A stretch of DNA of 53,698 nt. It comes from JAZOXB01 sp040096185 (GTDB lineage Bacteria; Bacillota; Clostridia; Oscillospirales; Oscillospiraceae). Below the pieces are notes generated by a model. That model did no database searches and was not told the DNA's origin. It saw only the letters and a program-made list of their open reading frames with translations. The stretch is from NCBI RefSeq assembly GCF_040096185.1, contig NZ_JBBMFF010000254.1, forward strand, positions 1-53,698, given 5' to 3'. Below, piece after piece: positions 47,562-53,698 of the stretch (the stretch's first letter is position 1; every line of letters begins with the position of its first letter). Position numbers and translations under genes: made by a program.

Positions 47562-47723
47562 GAAAGGAAACCGTCAGGGTTTCCTTTCGCGTCAAATAAC
47601 CCGCCGCAGCGGCAGAATTGCAAAATCATGCTGCAAAATTTGATTTTTGCAATTCTGAAAGCAGCTTGGCAGAAAAGTCCGAAGGAACTTTTGGGCCAAG
47701 CTGCTGCACGGCATGGCCGTGCA
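47562..47723. repeat. Cluster of four consecutive inverted repeats
   Basis: Between the CBS terminator and glnN four further stems occur: GAAAGGAAACC/GGTTTCCTTTC (47562-47588), CAGAATTGC.../...GCAATTCTG (47613-47657), AGCAGCTTGGC/GCCAAGCTGCT (47660-47705, with an inner AAAAGT/ACTTTT stem), and TGCACGGC/GCCGTGCA (47705-47723). The last one is followed by a short T-rich tract on the plus strand. This may be a structured RNA or a hotspot of small repeats; no function is assigned. Confidence 0.55.
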
Positions 47724-47734
47724 GGACTTTTCTA

Positions 47735-49840
47735 TTACACCTCGAACATGAGGTCGCCGTAGGTCGGCACCGGCCAGATGTCCTTGTCGACGATCAGCTC
47801 CAGACGATCGATCGGATCGCGCAGGTCCTGCATGGCGGGCATGATCATATCGTGGCAGAACACCGCCATATCATGCACATTGTCCATGCGGCCGAGCTGC
47901 TCGACCAGTCCCTCGAGATGATGCTCGGCGGAGGCGGCCTTCGTCAGCAGCTCGCTCGTCTGGCACAGCAGCGTCTCCTGCACGCCGGTCGGCGCGGCCG
48001 GGCAGGCCGTGTGGACCTTGCAGACGGAGTCGGCCAGCCGCGTGCAGTTGCGGACGACGGCGGGGATATAGTGCTTGCCCGCCATGTGCAGCATGGTGCG
48101 CGCCTCGATGGAGATGACCTTCGTGTAGGTCTCATACATGATCTCACTGCGGGACTCCAGCTCCGCGCGGGTGAACACGCCGAACTTGCCAAACAGCTGC
48201 ACGGCCTTATCCGTCGTCAGGCTGGGCACGGAGGAGACCATGCTCGGCAGATTCGGCAGGCCACGGCGCGCTGCCTCGGCGATCCAATCGGCGCTGTAGC
48301 CGTTGCCGTTGAAGATGACGCGGCTGTGCTTGCGCAGGTTCTCGGCGATGACGCGGTTGGCGTCCGCCGTAAAGTCCGTGCTGCCCTCCAGCTCGTCTGC
48401 CGCCTCGCAGAAGGCCTCGGCGACGATGGTATTGAGCACGGTGTTCGCCGTGGCGATGCAGTCGGACGAGCCGACCATGCGGAATTCGAACTTGTTGCCG
48501 GTGAAGGCAAACGGTGAGGTACGGTTGCGGTCCGTGGCATCCTTGTTGAGGACGGGCAGCGTCGAAACGCCGGTATCGAGCTGGCCGCCCGCGATGCAGC
48601 CCGCGGCCGTGCCGTTCTTCACGATCTGCTCCACAACATCCTCGAGCTGATTGCCGAGGAAAATGGAGACAATGGCGGGAGGCGCCTCGTTCGCGCCGAG
48701 GCGGTGGTCATTGCCGACGCAGGCTGTGGACATGCGCAGGAGGTCCGCATGGCGGTCGACGGCCTTGATGATGCACGAGAGCACCAGCAGGAACTGCAGG
48801 TTGTCGTTCGGCGTCTTGCCGGGGTCGAGCAGGTTCTCGCCGAGGTCGCTCGTGATGGACCAGTTGTTATGCTTGCCGGAGCCGTTGACACCGGCGAAGG
48901 GCTTCTCGTGCAGCAGGCACACAAGACCGTGCTGTGTGGCGACGCGCTTCATCGTCTCCATCATGAGCTGGTTCTGGTCGACGGCGACGTTGCAGGTGCA
49001 ATAGATCGGCGCGCACTCGTGCTGGGCCGGGGCGACCTCGTTGTGCTGGGTCGTCGCGGTGATGCCCATCTTCCAGAGCTCCTTGTTCAGATCCTTCATG
49101 AACGCGCCGACGCGCTCCCGGATGACGCCGAAATACTGATCGTCCAGCTCCTGCCCCTTGGGTGCAGGCGCACCGAACAGGGTGCGGCCGGTATAGATGA
49201 GGTCGCGGCGCTTGAGATACTTTTCACGGTCTACAATAAAATACTCCTGCTCCGCGCCGACGGACGGGATCACACGCTCGGCCTGCGTGTTGCCGAACAG
49301 GTGCAGAATGCGGACGGCCTGCTGGCTCAGCGCCTGCATGGAACGCAGCAGCGGGGTCTTGTTATCGAGCGCCTCGCCGGAATAGGCCACAAAGACCGTC
49401 GGGATGCACAGGATCGTACCGCAGGCCATTTCCTTCACGAAGGCCGGGGACGTCATGTCCCAAGCCGTGTAGCCGCGGGCATAATGTGTGGAGCGCAGAC
49501 CGCCGGAGGGGAAGGAGGACGCATCCGGCTCGCCCATGATGAGCTGCTTGCCCGTCAGGTTCAGGATCTCCTTGCCGTTCTCGTCCGGCGCGGAGAGAAA
49601 CGAATCGTGCTTCTCCGCCGTGACGCCCGTGAGCGGCTGGAACCAGTGGGTGTAGTGCGTGGCGCCCTTCTCAATGGCCCATTCCATCATGGCCTTGGCC
49701 ACGACATCCGCCGAGGCCATGGAGATCTGACCGCCGTGCTCGACCACGCTCATGACCTCCGCATAGACCTTCTTCGGCAGACGCTCCTGCATGACGGCTC
49801 TGCTGAATACATTTTCCCCAAAATATTCGGATACCTTCAT
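47735..49840 (-). CDS. glnN: Type III glutamine synthetase
   Basis: A 701-residue enzyme condensing glutamate and ammonia with ATP. Length and sequence indicate GSIII, found in Bacteroidetes, cyanobacteria and Firmicutes: KDLNKELWKMGITATTQHNE and the following EVAPAQHECAP are diagnostic of this type, and KHNNWSI carries the conserved ammonium-site residues. The start at 49840 has GGGAGGAA upstream, whereas the longer frame does not. A promoter TTGCAA-17-TACACT lies upstream. No glnR-type regulator is beside it. Confidence 0.95.
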   Translation of the reverse strand: MKVSEYFGENVFSRAVMQERLPKKVYAEVMSVVEHGGQISMASADVVAKAMMEWAIEKGATHYTHWFQPLTGVTAEKHDSFLSAPDENGKEILNLTGKQLIMGEPDASSFPSGGLRSTHYARGYTAWDMTSPAFVKEMACGTILCIPTVFVAYSGEALDNKTPLLRSMQALSQQAVRILHLFGNTQAERVIPSVGAEQEYFIVDREKYLKRRDLIYTGRTLFGAPAPKGQELDDQYFGVIRERVGAFMKDLNKELWKMGITATTQHNEVAPAQHECAPIYCTCNVAVDQNQLMMETMKRVATQHGLVCLLHEKPFAGVNGSGKHNNWSITSDLGENLLDPGKTPNDNLQFLLVLSCIIKAVDRHADLLRMSTACVGNDHRLGANEAPPAIVSIFLGNQLEDVVEQIVKNGTAAGCIAGGQLDTGVSTLPVLNKDATDRNRTSPFAFTGNKFEFRMVGSSDCIATANTVLNTIVAEAFCEAADELEGSTDFTADANRVIAENLRKHSRVIFNGNGYSADWIAEAARRGLPNLPSMVSSVPSLTTDKAVQLFGKFGVFTRAELESRSEIMYETYTKVISIEARTMLHMAGKHYIPAVVRNCTRLADSVCKVHTACPAAPTGVQETLLCQTSELLTKAASAEHHLEGLVEQLGRMDNVHDMAVFCHDMIMPAMQDLRDPIDRLELIVDKDIWPVPTYGDLMFEV

Positions 49841-49900
49841 TGGAATTCCTCCCTGTCTGATTCTTGCCGCAGCCTGTAGCCGCTCACAAATTACCGTCTC

Positions 49901-49929
49901 AGTGTAACGAAATCCGGCCGGAATTGCAA
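49901..49929 (-). promoter_or_regulatory. Putative promoter of glnN
   Basis: TTGCAA (49924-49929) and TACACT (49901-49906) are 17 bases apart on the minus strand, 60 bases upstream of the gene start. The other 200 bases up to the DUF421 gene are AT-rich and hold no recognisable gene. Confidence 0.5.
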
Positions 49930-50133
49930 GTGTTTTTGCAGCGGCAGGCACGATTTCAGAGGCGTGCCCAAACGCGGCAGTTATTTGCCGTCAAGATTTG
50001 GACATTTTCCCATGAATTTTATCATTTTCTCCAACGGATTTTTCAATATAAACTTTTTCGCATGCAGGAGCGGCGGAATTTTCCTGCATAAATTGCATTC
50101 TGCTCTCCATACTACCGGCAGGAGTGTGAAGCC

Positions 50134-50811
50134 ATGCTGATCTCTTTTCTCCGCACCGTCGTACTATATCTGCTGCTCATCGTGACCGTCCGCCTGATGG
50201 GCAAGCGGCAGATCGGCGAGATGGAGCCTGCGGAATTCGTTGTGACCATGCTGTTGGCCAATTTGGCAGCCATCCCCATGCAGGACAGCGCCATTCCCCT
50301 GCTGTCCGGTCTGGTGCCGATCCTCGTCATTCTCGGGCTGGAGCTGATTCTGGCCGCCGTTTCGCTGCGTTCCATCCGGATGCGCCGCCTGCTGTGCGGC
50401 AAGCCCGTCATTCTCATGCAGGACGGGAAAATTCTCGAGCGGAACCTGCAGCGCACGCGCGTGAACCTCGACGAGCTGACCATGCATCTGCGGGAGAAGG
50501 GCATTTTCGACCTCAGCACCGTGAAATTCGCCATTCTGGAGACGAACGGCCAGCTCTCGACCCTGCTGTATGCCAAGGAGCAGCCCGCTTCGGCGCGTGA
50601 CGCGGGCATCCGCGTGCGGGAGACGGAGCTGCCCGTCACGATCATATCTGCCGGGCGCATTCTGGCGGAAAATCTGCATCTGGCAGGGCGGGACGGCGGC
50701 TGGCTCGAGGCGGAGCTGAAGCGGCGGAGCCTCACAGCGGAGCAGGTGCTCCTGCTGACAGTCGATGCCGCGGGGACGGTCTATCTTGTGCGGAAGGAGG
50801 ACTTGGCATGA
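50134..50811 (+). CDS. DUF421-family membrane protein (YetF-like)
   Basis: A 225-residue protein with three N-terminal membrane segments (about residues 5-22, 34-52 and 56-75) and a soluble C-terminal domain, matching DUF421/YetF/YcaP. Diagnostic motifs: RLMGKRQIGEMEPAEFVVTM, LCGKPVILMQDGKILERNLQ and FAILETNGQLS. In spore-formers some members are made during sporulation; function is not settled. It overlaps the following DUF4363 gene by four bases, a pairing seen in several Clostridia. Confidence 0.88.
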   Translation: MLISFLRTVVLYLLLIVTVRLMGKRQIGEMEPAEFVVTMLLANLAAIPMQDSAIPLLSGLVPILVILGLELILAAVSLRSIRMRRLLCGKPVILMQDGKILERNLQRTRVNLDELTMHLREKGIFDLSTVKFAILETNGQLSTLLYAKEQPASARDAGIRVRETELPVTIISAGRILAENLHLAGRDGGWLEAELKRRSLTAEQVLLLTVDAAGTVYLVRKEDLA

Positions 50812-51206
50812 AGCTGTGCTGGCTTGGCTGCGGTATTCTGGCCGCGCTGCTGGCGCTGTCGCTTCTGTGCGGCCTGCTCACGCAGTGCAGCACACGGGAC
50901 GCCGCCGCCGCGCTCGAACTGGCGCTCGACGCGCTAGACCGGGACGAGACGGCGCAGGCCGTGGAGGCAAGCGCGCAGGCCCGGCAGCACTGGCAGCGCC
51001 ATCGCCGCTTTCTCTGCGCCGTGCTGAGCCACGACGAGCTCGACGGCATTGAGCAGGGCTTTGCGGAGCTGCGGGCCTATTCCGCCGTGGGCGACGCAGC
51101 GGAGCTGCGCAGCCGCTGCGAGGTCCTTCTGCTGCAGCTGCAGCACATCGCGCAGCTGGACGCGCCGTATGCCGAGAACTTTCTCACCTGCCCGGTGCGG
51201 ATTTAG
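50808..51206 (+). CDS. DUF4363-like protein
   Basis: A 132-residue protein with an N-terminal signal or membrane segment (about residues 3-24) and an all-helical domain, in the style of DUF4363 proteins that accompany DUF421 proteins. Helices contain RQHWQRHRRFLCAVLSHDEL and a C-terminal LLLQLQHIAQLD. Its start overlaps the DUF421 stop (ATGA). Its role is unknown, probably membrane-associated and linked to its partner. Confidence 0.72.
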   Translation: MKLCWLGCGILAALLALSLLCGLLTQCSTRDAAAALELALDALDRDETAQAVEASAQARQHWQRHRRFLCAVLSHDELDGIEQGFAELRAYSAVGDAAELRSRCEVLLLQLQHIAQLDAPYAENFLTCPVRI

Positions 51207-51212
51207 GCAGGC

Positions 51213-51250
51213 TTGTCATTCCGAGGAGCGAAGCGACGTGGGAATCTCTG
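51213..51250. repeat. REP-like intergenic repeat
   Basis: CATTCCGAGGAGCGAAGCGA followed by CGTGGGAATCT matches a type of short palindromic intergenic sequence (ATTCC...GGAAT arms around GAGCGAAGCGA) seen in many genomes. Only one copy is present in the window, so its repeat nature is known from general experience, not shown here. No transposase is close. Confidence 0.55.
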
Positions 51251-51388
51251 GCAAACGATCTCGAATTCGCCGAAGTCCACCGAAACTTCGGTCCGGTTCT
51301 GCAAAATTGTACCCCAAGGGTGCTTCCTCGCGCTGCGCCCCCAGCAGGGGCCATGCAATAACGCGCCCGACTTTTTCCCATGCGGGGG

Positions 51389-51418
51389 TTGACCAATATG
51401 CATGCAAGGCTGTATAAT
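51389..51418 (+). promoter_or_regulatory. Promoter of the argD-argF operon
   Basis: TTGACC (51389-51394), 18-base spacer, TATAAT (51413-51418), 41 bases before argD. A GGACGGACCCGTGCGGTCC hairpin sits at the expected start of the transcript. No clear ArgR box was seen. Confidence 0.65.
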
Positions 51419-51459
51419 AGGCGCAGGACGGACCCGTGCGGTCCGACGGGAGGCTAATT

Positions 51460-52623
51460 ATGCTTACGCAAACACTCGATCAGCAATATCTTGCCCACAC
51501 CTATAACCGTTTTCCGCTGGAGATCGTCGGCGGTAAGGGCTCGCTCCTCCGCGGCGCGGACGGGCGGGAGTACATCGACCTCGGCAGCGGCATCGGCGTG
51601 AATATCTTCGGCATGGACGACGACGAATGGCGCAATGCCGTTACGGCGCAGCTCGGCCGCTTCCAGCACGTCTCCAATCTCTACTACTCCGAACCGGCCG
51701 CGAAGCTCGCGCAGATGCTCTGCGAGCGAACCGGCCTGAAGCGGGTCTTTTTCTCGAACTCCGGCGCGGAATCCAACGAATGCGCCATCAAGGCCGCCCG
51801 CAAATGGGCCGCCGAACACAAGGGCCCGGAATACTGCAGCATCATCACCCTGCGCGGCAGCTTCCACGGCCGCACGCTCGGCACGCTGGCCGCGACGGGG
51901 CAGGATGTGTTCCACCGCGACTATCAGCCGCTGCCCGGCGGCTTCCTCTACGCGCAGCCCGGCGAATGTGAAGCCCTCGAGCGCCTTGCCGCAGAGCACC
52001 CCTGCGCCGCGATCCTCTTTGAGGCCGTGCAGGGCGAGGGCGGCGTGCGCCCCATCGGGCAGGAATTCGCCTCCTGCCTGCAGGAGGTCTGCCGCAAGCA
52101 TGACCTGCTGCTCATGGCAGACGAGGTCCAGCTCGGCAACGGCCGCAGCGGCAGCCTCTACGGCTATATGAACTACGGTCTGCAGCCCGACGTCGTCTCC
52201 ACGGCAAAGGGCATCGGCGGCGGTCTGCCCCTCGGCGTGACCATGTTCGGCGAGCGCGTGGCAGACGTCTTCCACCCCGGCGACCACGGCACGACGTTCG
52301 GCGGCAACCCCGTCTGCTGCGCAGGCGCAGTGAACATCCTCAGCCGCATCGACGACAGGCTGCTCGAAGGCGTGCGCGAGCGCTCGGACTATCTCCGCCG
52401 CACGCTGCAGGCCGCGCCCGGCATCCGCAGCGTCACCGGTATGGGCCTGATGCTCGGTCTGGAGATCGATATCCCCGCCCGCGAATTTGCGGAGCGCGCA
52501 CTGCGCGAAGGCGTGCTCGTCACGACCGCCAAGCAGAAGATCCGTCTTCTGCCCGCGCTGAATATCCCCATGGAGCTGTTGAAAACTGCCGCCCAGGCAC
52601 TGGTGCACTGCGCGGCTGAATAA
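51460..52623 (+). CDS. argD: Acetylornithine aminotransferase
   Basis: A 387-residue class III PLP aminotransferase that converts N-acetylglutamate semialdehyde to N-acetylornithine. The start MLTQTLDQQYL at 51460 has GGGAGG seven bases upstream. The family signature ADEVQLGNGRSGSLY is followed by the PLP-binding Lys250 in STAKGIGGGLPLG, and FFSNSGAESNECAIK binds the cofactor phosphate. The neighbouring argF supports arginine synthesis over a catabolic role such as ornithine aminotransferase. Confidence 0.93.
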   Translation: MLTQTLDQQYLAHTYNRFPLEIVGGKGSLLRGADGREYIDLGSGIGVNIFGMDDDEWRNAVTAQLGRFQHVSNLYYSEPAAKLAQMLCERTGLKRVFFSNSGAESNECAIKAARKWAAEHKGPEYCSIITLRGSFHGRTLGTLAATGQDVFHRDYQPLPGGFLYAQPGECEALERLAAEHPCAAILFEAVQGEGGVRPIGQEFASCLQEVCRKHDLLLMADEVQLGNGRSGSLYGYMNYGLQPDVVSTAKGIGGGLPLGVTMFGERVADVFHPGDHGTTFGGNPVCCAGAVNILSRIDDRLLEGVRERSDYLRRTLQAAPGIRSVTGMGLMLGLEIDIPAREFAERALREGVLVTTAKQKIRLLPALNIPMELLKTAAQALVHCAAE

Positions 52624-52634
52624 GGAGGTACCCC

Positions 52635-53624
52635 ATGAATCTAAACGGTAAAAGCTTTCTGACCCTGCTGGACTTCACCCCCGACGAGATCACCGGTCTG
52701 CTCGACCTCGCCGCCGCCCTGAAGGCCAAAAAGAAGGCCGGCGTCCCGCACGACACGCTCCGCGGGAAGAACATCGCGCTGATCTTTGAGAAGACCTCGA
52801 CCCGCACGCGCTGCTCCTTTGAGGTGGCCGCGCACGACCTCGGCATGCACGTTACTTATCTCGACCCGACCGGCTCCCAGATCGGCAAAAAGGAATCCAT
52901 TGCCGACACGGCCCGCGTGCTCGGCCGCCTGTATGACGGCATCGAATACCGCGGCTTCGGTCAGAGCATCGTGGAGGAGCTGGCAAAATACGCCGGCGTC
53001 CCCGTCTGGAACGGCCTGACGAACGAATTCCACCCCACGCAGATCTTGGCGGATATGCTGACGATCCGCGAGCACTTCGGCAGCCTGAAGGGCCGCAAGC
53101 TCGTGTTCCTCGGCGACTGCCGCTACAATATGGCAAACTCCCTGATGATCGGCTGCGCCAAGCTCGGCATGCACTTCGTGGCCAGCGGCCCGGAGGGCTA
53201 CTTCCCCGATCCCGCGCTCATCGCCCGCTGCGAGGCCATTGCCGCCGAGACCGGCGCAACGCTGGCCTTTGAGACGGACCCGGCAAAAGCCGTCGCCGGT
53301 GCGGACGTGCTCTACACTGACGTCTGGGTCTCCATGGGCGAGCCGATGGAAGCCTGGGCCGAGCGTCTGGAGAAGATGCTCCCCTATCAGGTCAATCAGA
53401 AGCTCATGGACGCCGCCGGAGAAAAGGCCCTGTTCATGCACTGCCTGCCCGCGTTCCACGACCTCAACACCGGCATTGGCCGCCAGATCGGCGAGCAGTT
53501 CCATCTTGAGGCGCTGGAGGTGACGGACGAGGTCTTTGAGGGCCCGCGCTCCATCGTCTTCGACGAGGCCGAGAACCGCATGCACACCATCAAGGCCGTC
53601 CTCGCTGCCACGCTGGCTAACTAA
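52635..53624 (+). CDS. argF: Ornithine carbamoyltransferase
   Basis: A 329-residue enzyme forming citrulline from ornithine and carbamoyl phosphate. The carbamoyl-phosphate loop STRTR is at 55-59 (FEKTSTRTRCSF), HPTQILADML is in the middle, and the ornithine-contacting HCLPAFHD is near residue 270. An AAGGAGG site precedes the ATG, 11 bases after the argD stop, so the two are one operon. An arcA-type deiminase gene is not present, so biosynthesis is more likely than arginine catabolism. Confidence 0.96.
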   Translation: MNLNGKSFLTLLDFTPDEITGLLDLAAALKAKKKAGVPHDTLRGKNIALIFEKTSTRTRCSFEVAAHDLGMHVTYLDPTGSQIGKKESIADTARVLGRLYDGIEYRGFGQSIVEELAKYAGVPVWNGLTNEFHPTQILADMLTIREHFGSLKGRKLVFLGDCRYNMANSLMIGCAKLGMHFVASGPEGYFPDPALIARCEAIAAETGATLAFETDPAKAVAGADVLYTDVWVSMGEPMEAWAERLEKMLPYQVNQKLMDAAGEKALFMHCLPAFHDLNTGIGRQIGEQFHLEALEVTDEVFEGPRSIVFDEAENRMHTIKAVLAATLAN

Positions 53625-53628
53625 TCCT

Positions 53629-53659
53629 GATTCCTGATTAAAACATTTCATCAGGAATC
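53629..53659 (+). terminator. Hairpin after argF
   Basis: GATTCCTGAT (53629-53638) pairs perfectly with ATCAGGAATC (53650-53659). There is no T-run after it. The last 39 bases carry further small palindromes (GTGTGCTACGCACAC) and may belong to another repeat cut by the window end. Confidence 0.5.
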
Positions 53660-53698
53660 CCGTGTGCTACGCACACTCGCATCGTGCTGACGCACGCT

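Noticed and set aside
1..53698. tRNA, rRNA or tmRNA genes
   Set aside because: No cloverleaf-like sequence with the conserved GGTTCRAAYCC arm, and no rRNA-like stretch, was noticed on either strand. A covariance-model scan would be more sensitive.

Overview
The window reads as a chromosomal segment of a GC-rich Gram-positive member of the Clostridia, most likely Oscillospiraceae-like. This rests on the mix of features: SLH-anchored surface protein, T-box control of ileS, SepF and DivIVA, Hfq beside MutS/MutL/MiaA, type III glutamine synthetase, and BMP-type nucleoside ABC transporter. No rRNA, tRNA, CRISPR array or prophage was seen. The species cannot be named from sequence alone.

Layout. 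1-2.7 kb is an accessory edge: two unrecognised genes (the first cut by the window start), a GNAT acetyltransferase, and a small membrane protein whose promoter carries a TetR-type palindrome. 2.7-12.0 kb is dominated by one 2,915-residue secreted SLH protein on the minus strand. It has a consensus promoter, a cobalamin riboswitch and an intrinsic terminator in its leader, and an N-terminal DUF4465-like domain. This is the most notable locus: a candidate cell-wall-anchored corrinoid-capture protein.

12.0-19.1 kb is a minus-strand nucleoside salvage operon in transcription order: YczE-like membrane protein, cytidine deaminase, BMP lipoprotein, ABC ATPase, two permeases, uridine phosphorylase. 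It takes up nucleosides, deaminates cytidine to uridine and phosphorolyses uridine. Its promoter faces a divergent LacI-family gene followed by a GH172 (DUF2961) glycosidase, with a LacI/cre-type operator between them. A Phd/ParE-like toxin-antitoxin pair sits at 21.8-22.4 kb between two near-identical hairpins.

22.5-37.0 kb is a long minus-strand housekeeping block in transcription order: miaB, mutS, CPBP protease, mutL, miaA, hfq, HlyD-like protein, YggS, sepF, divIVA, then T-box and ileS. 37.1-41.0 kb on the plus strand holds a small membrane protein, ruvC-ruvA-ruvB, a zinc-ribbon protein and a YlmH-like S4 protein. 41.1-45.7 kb is the aspartate pathway: asd, aspartate kinase and hom on minus, with dapF divergent. 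Next come a His-rich protein plus CooT-like nickel-binding protein operon, a DUF6512-like membrane protein, a CBS protein, an unusual cluster of hairpins, glnN, DUF421 and DUF4363 proteins, and an argD-argF operon at the right edge.

Small regulatory elements were found by eye from motifs and spacing; no folding, alignment or database search was run. Family names rest on recognised motifs and remembered family features.
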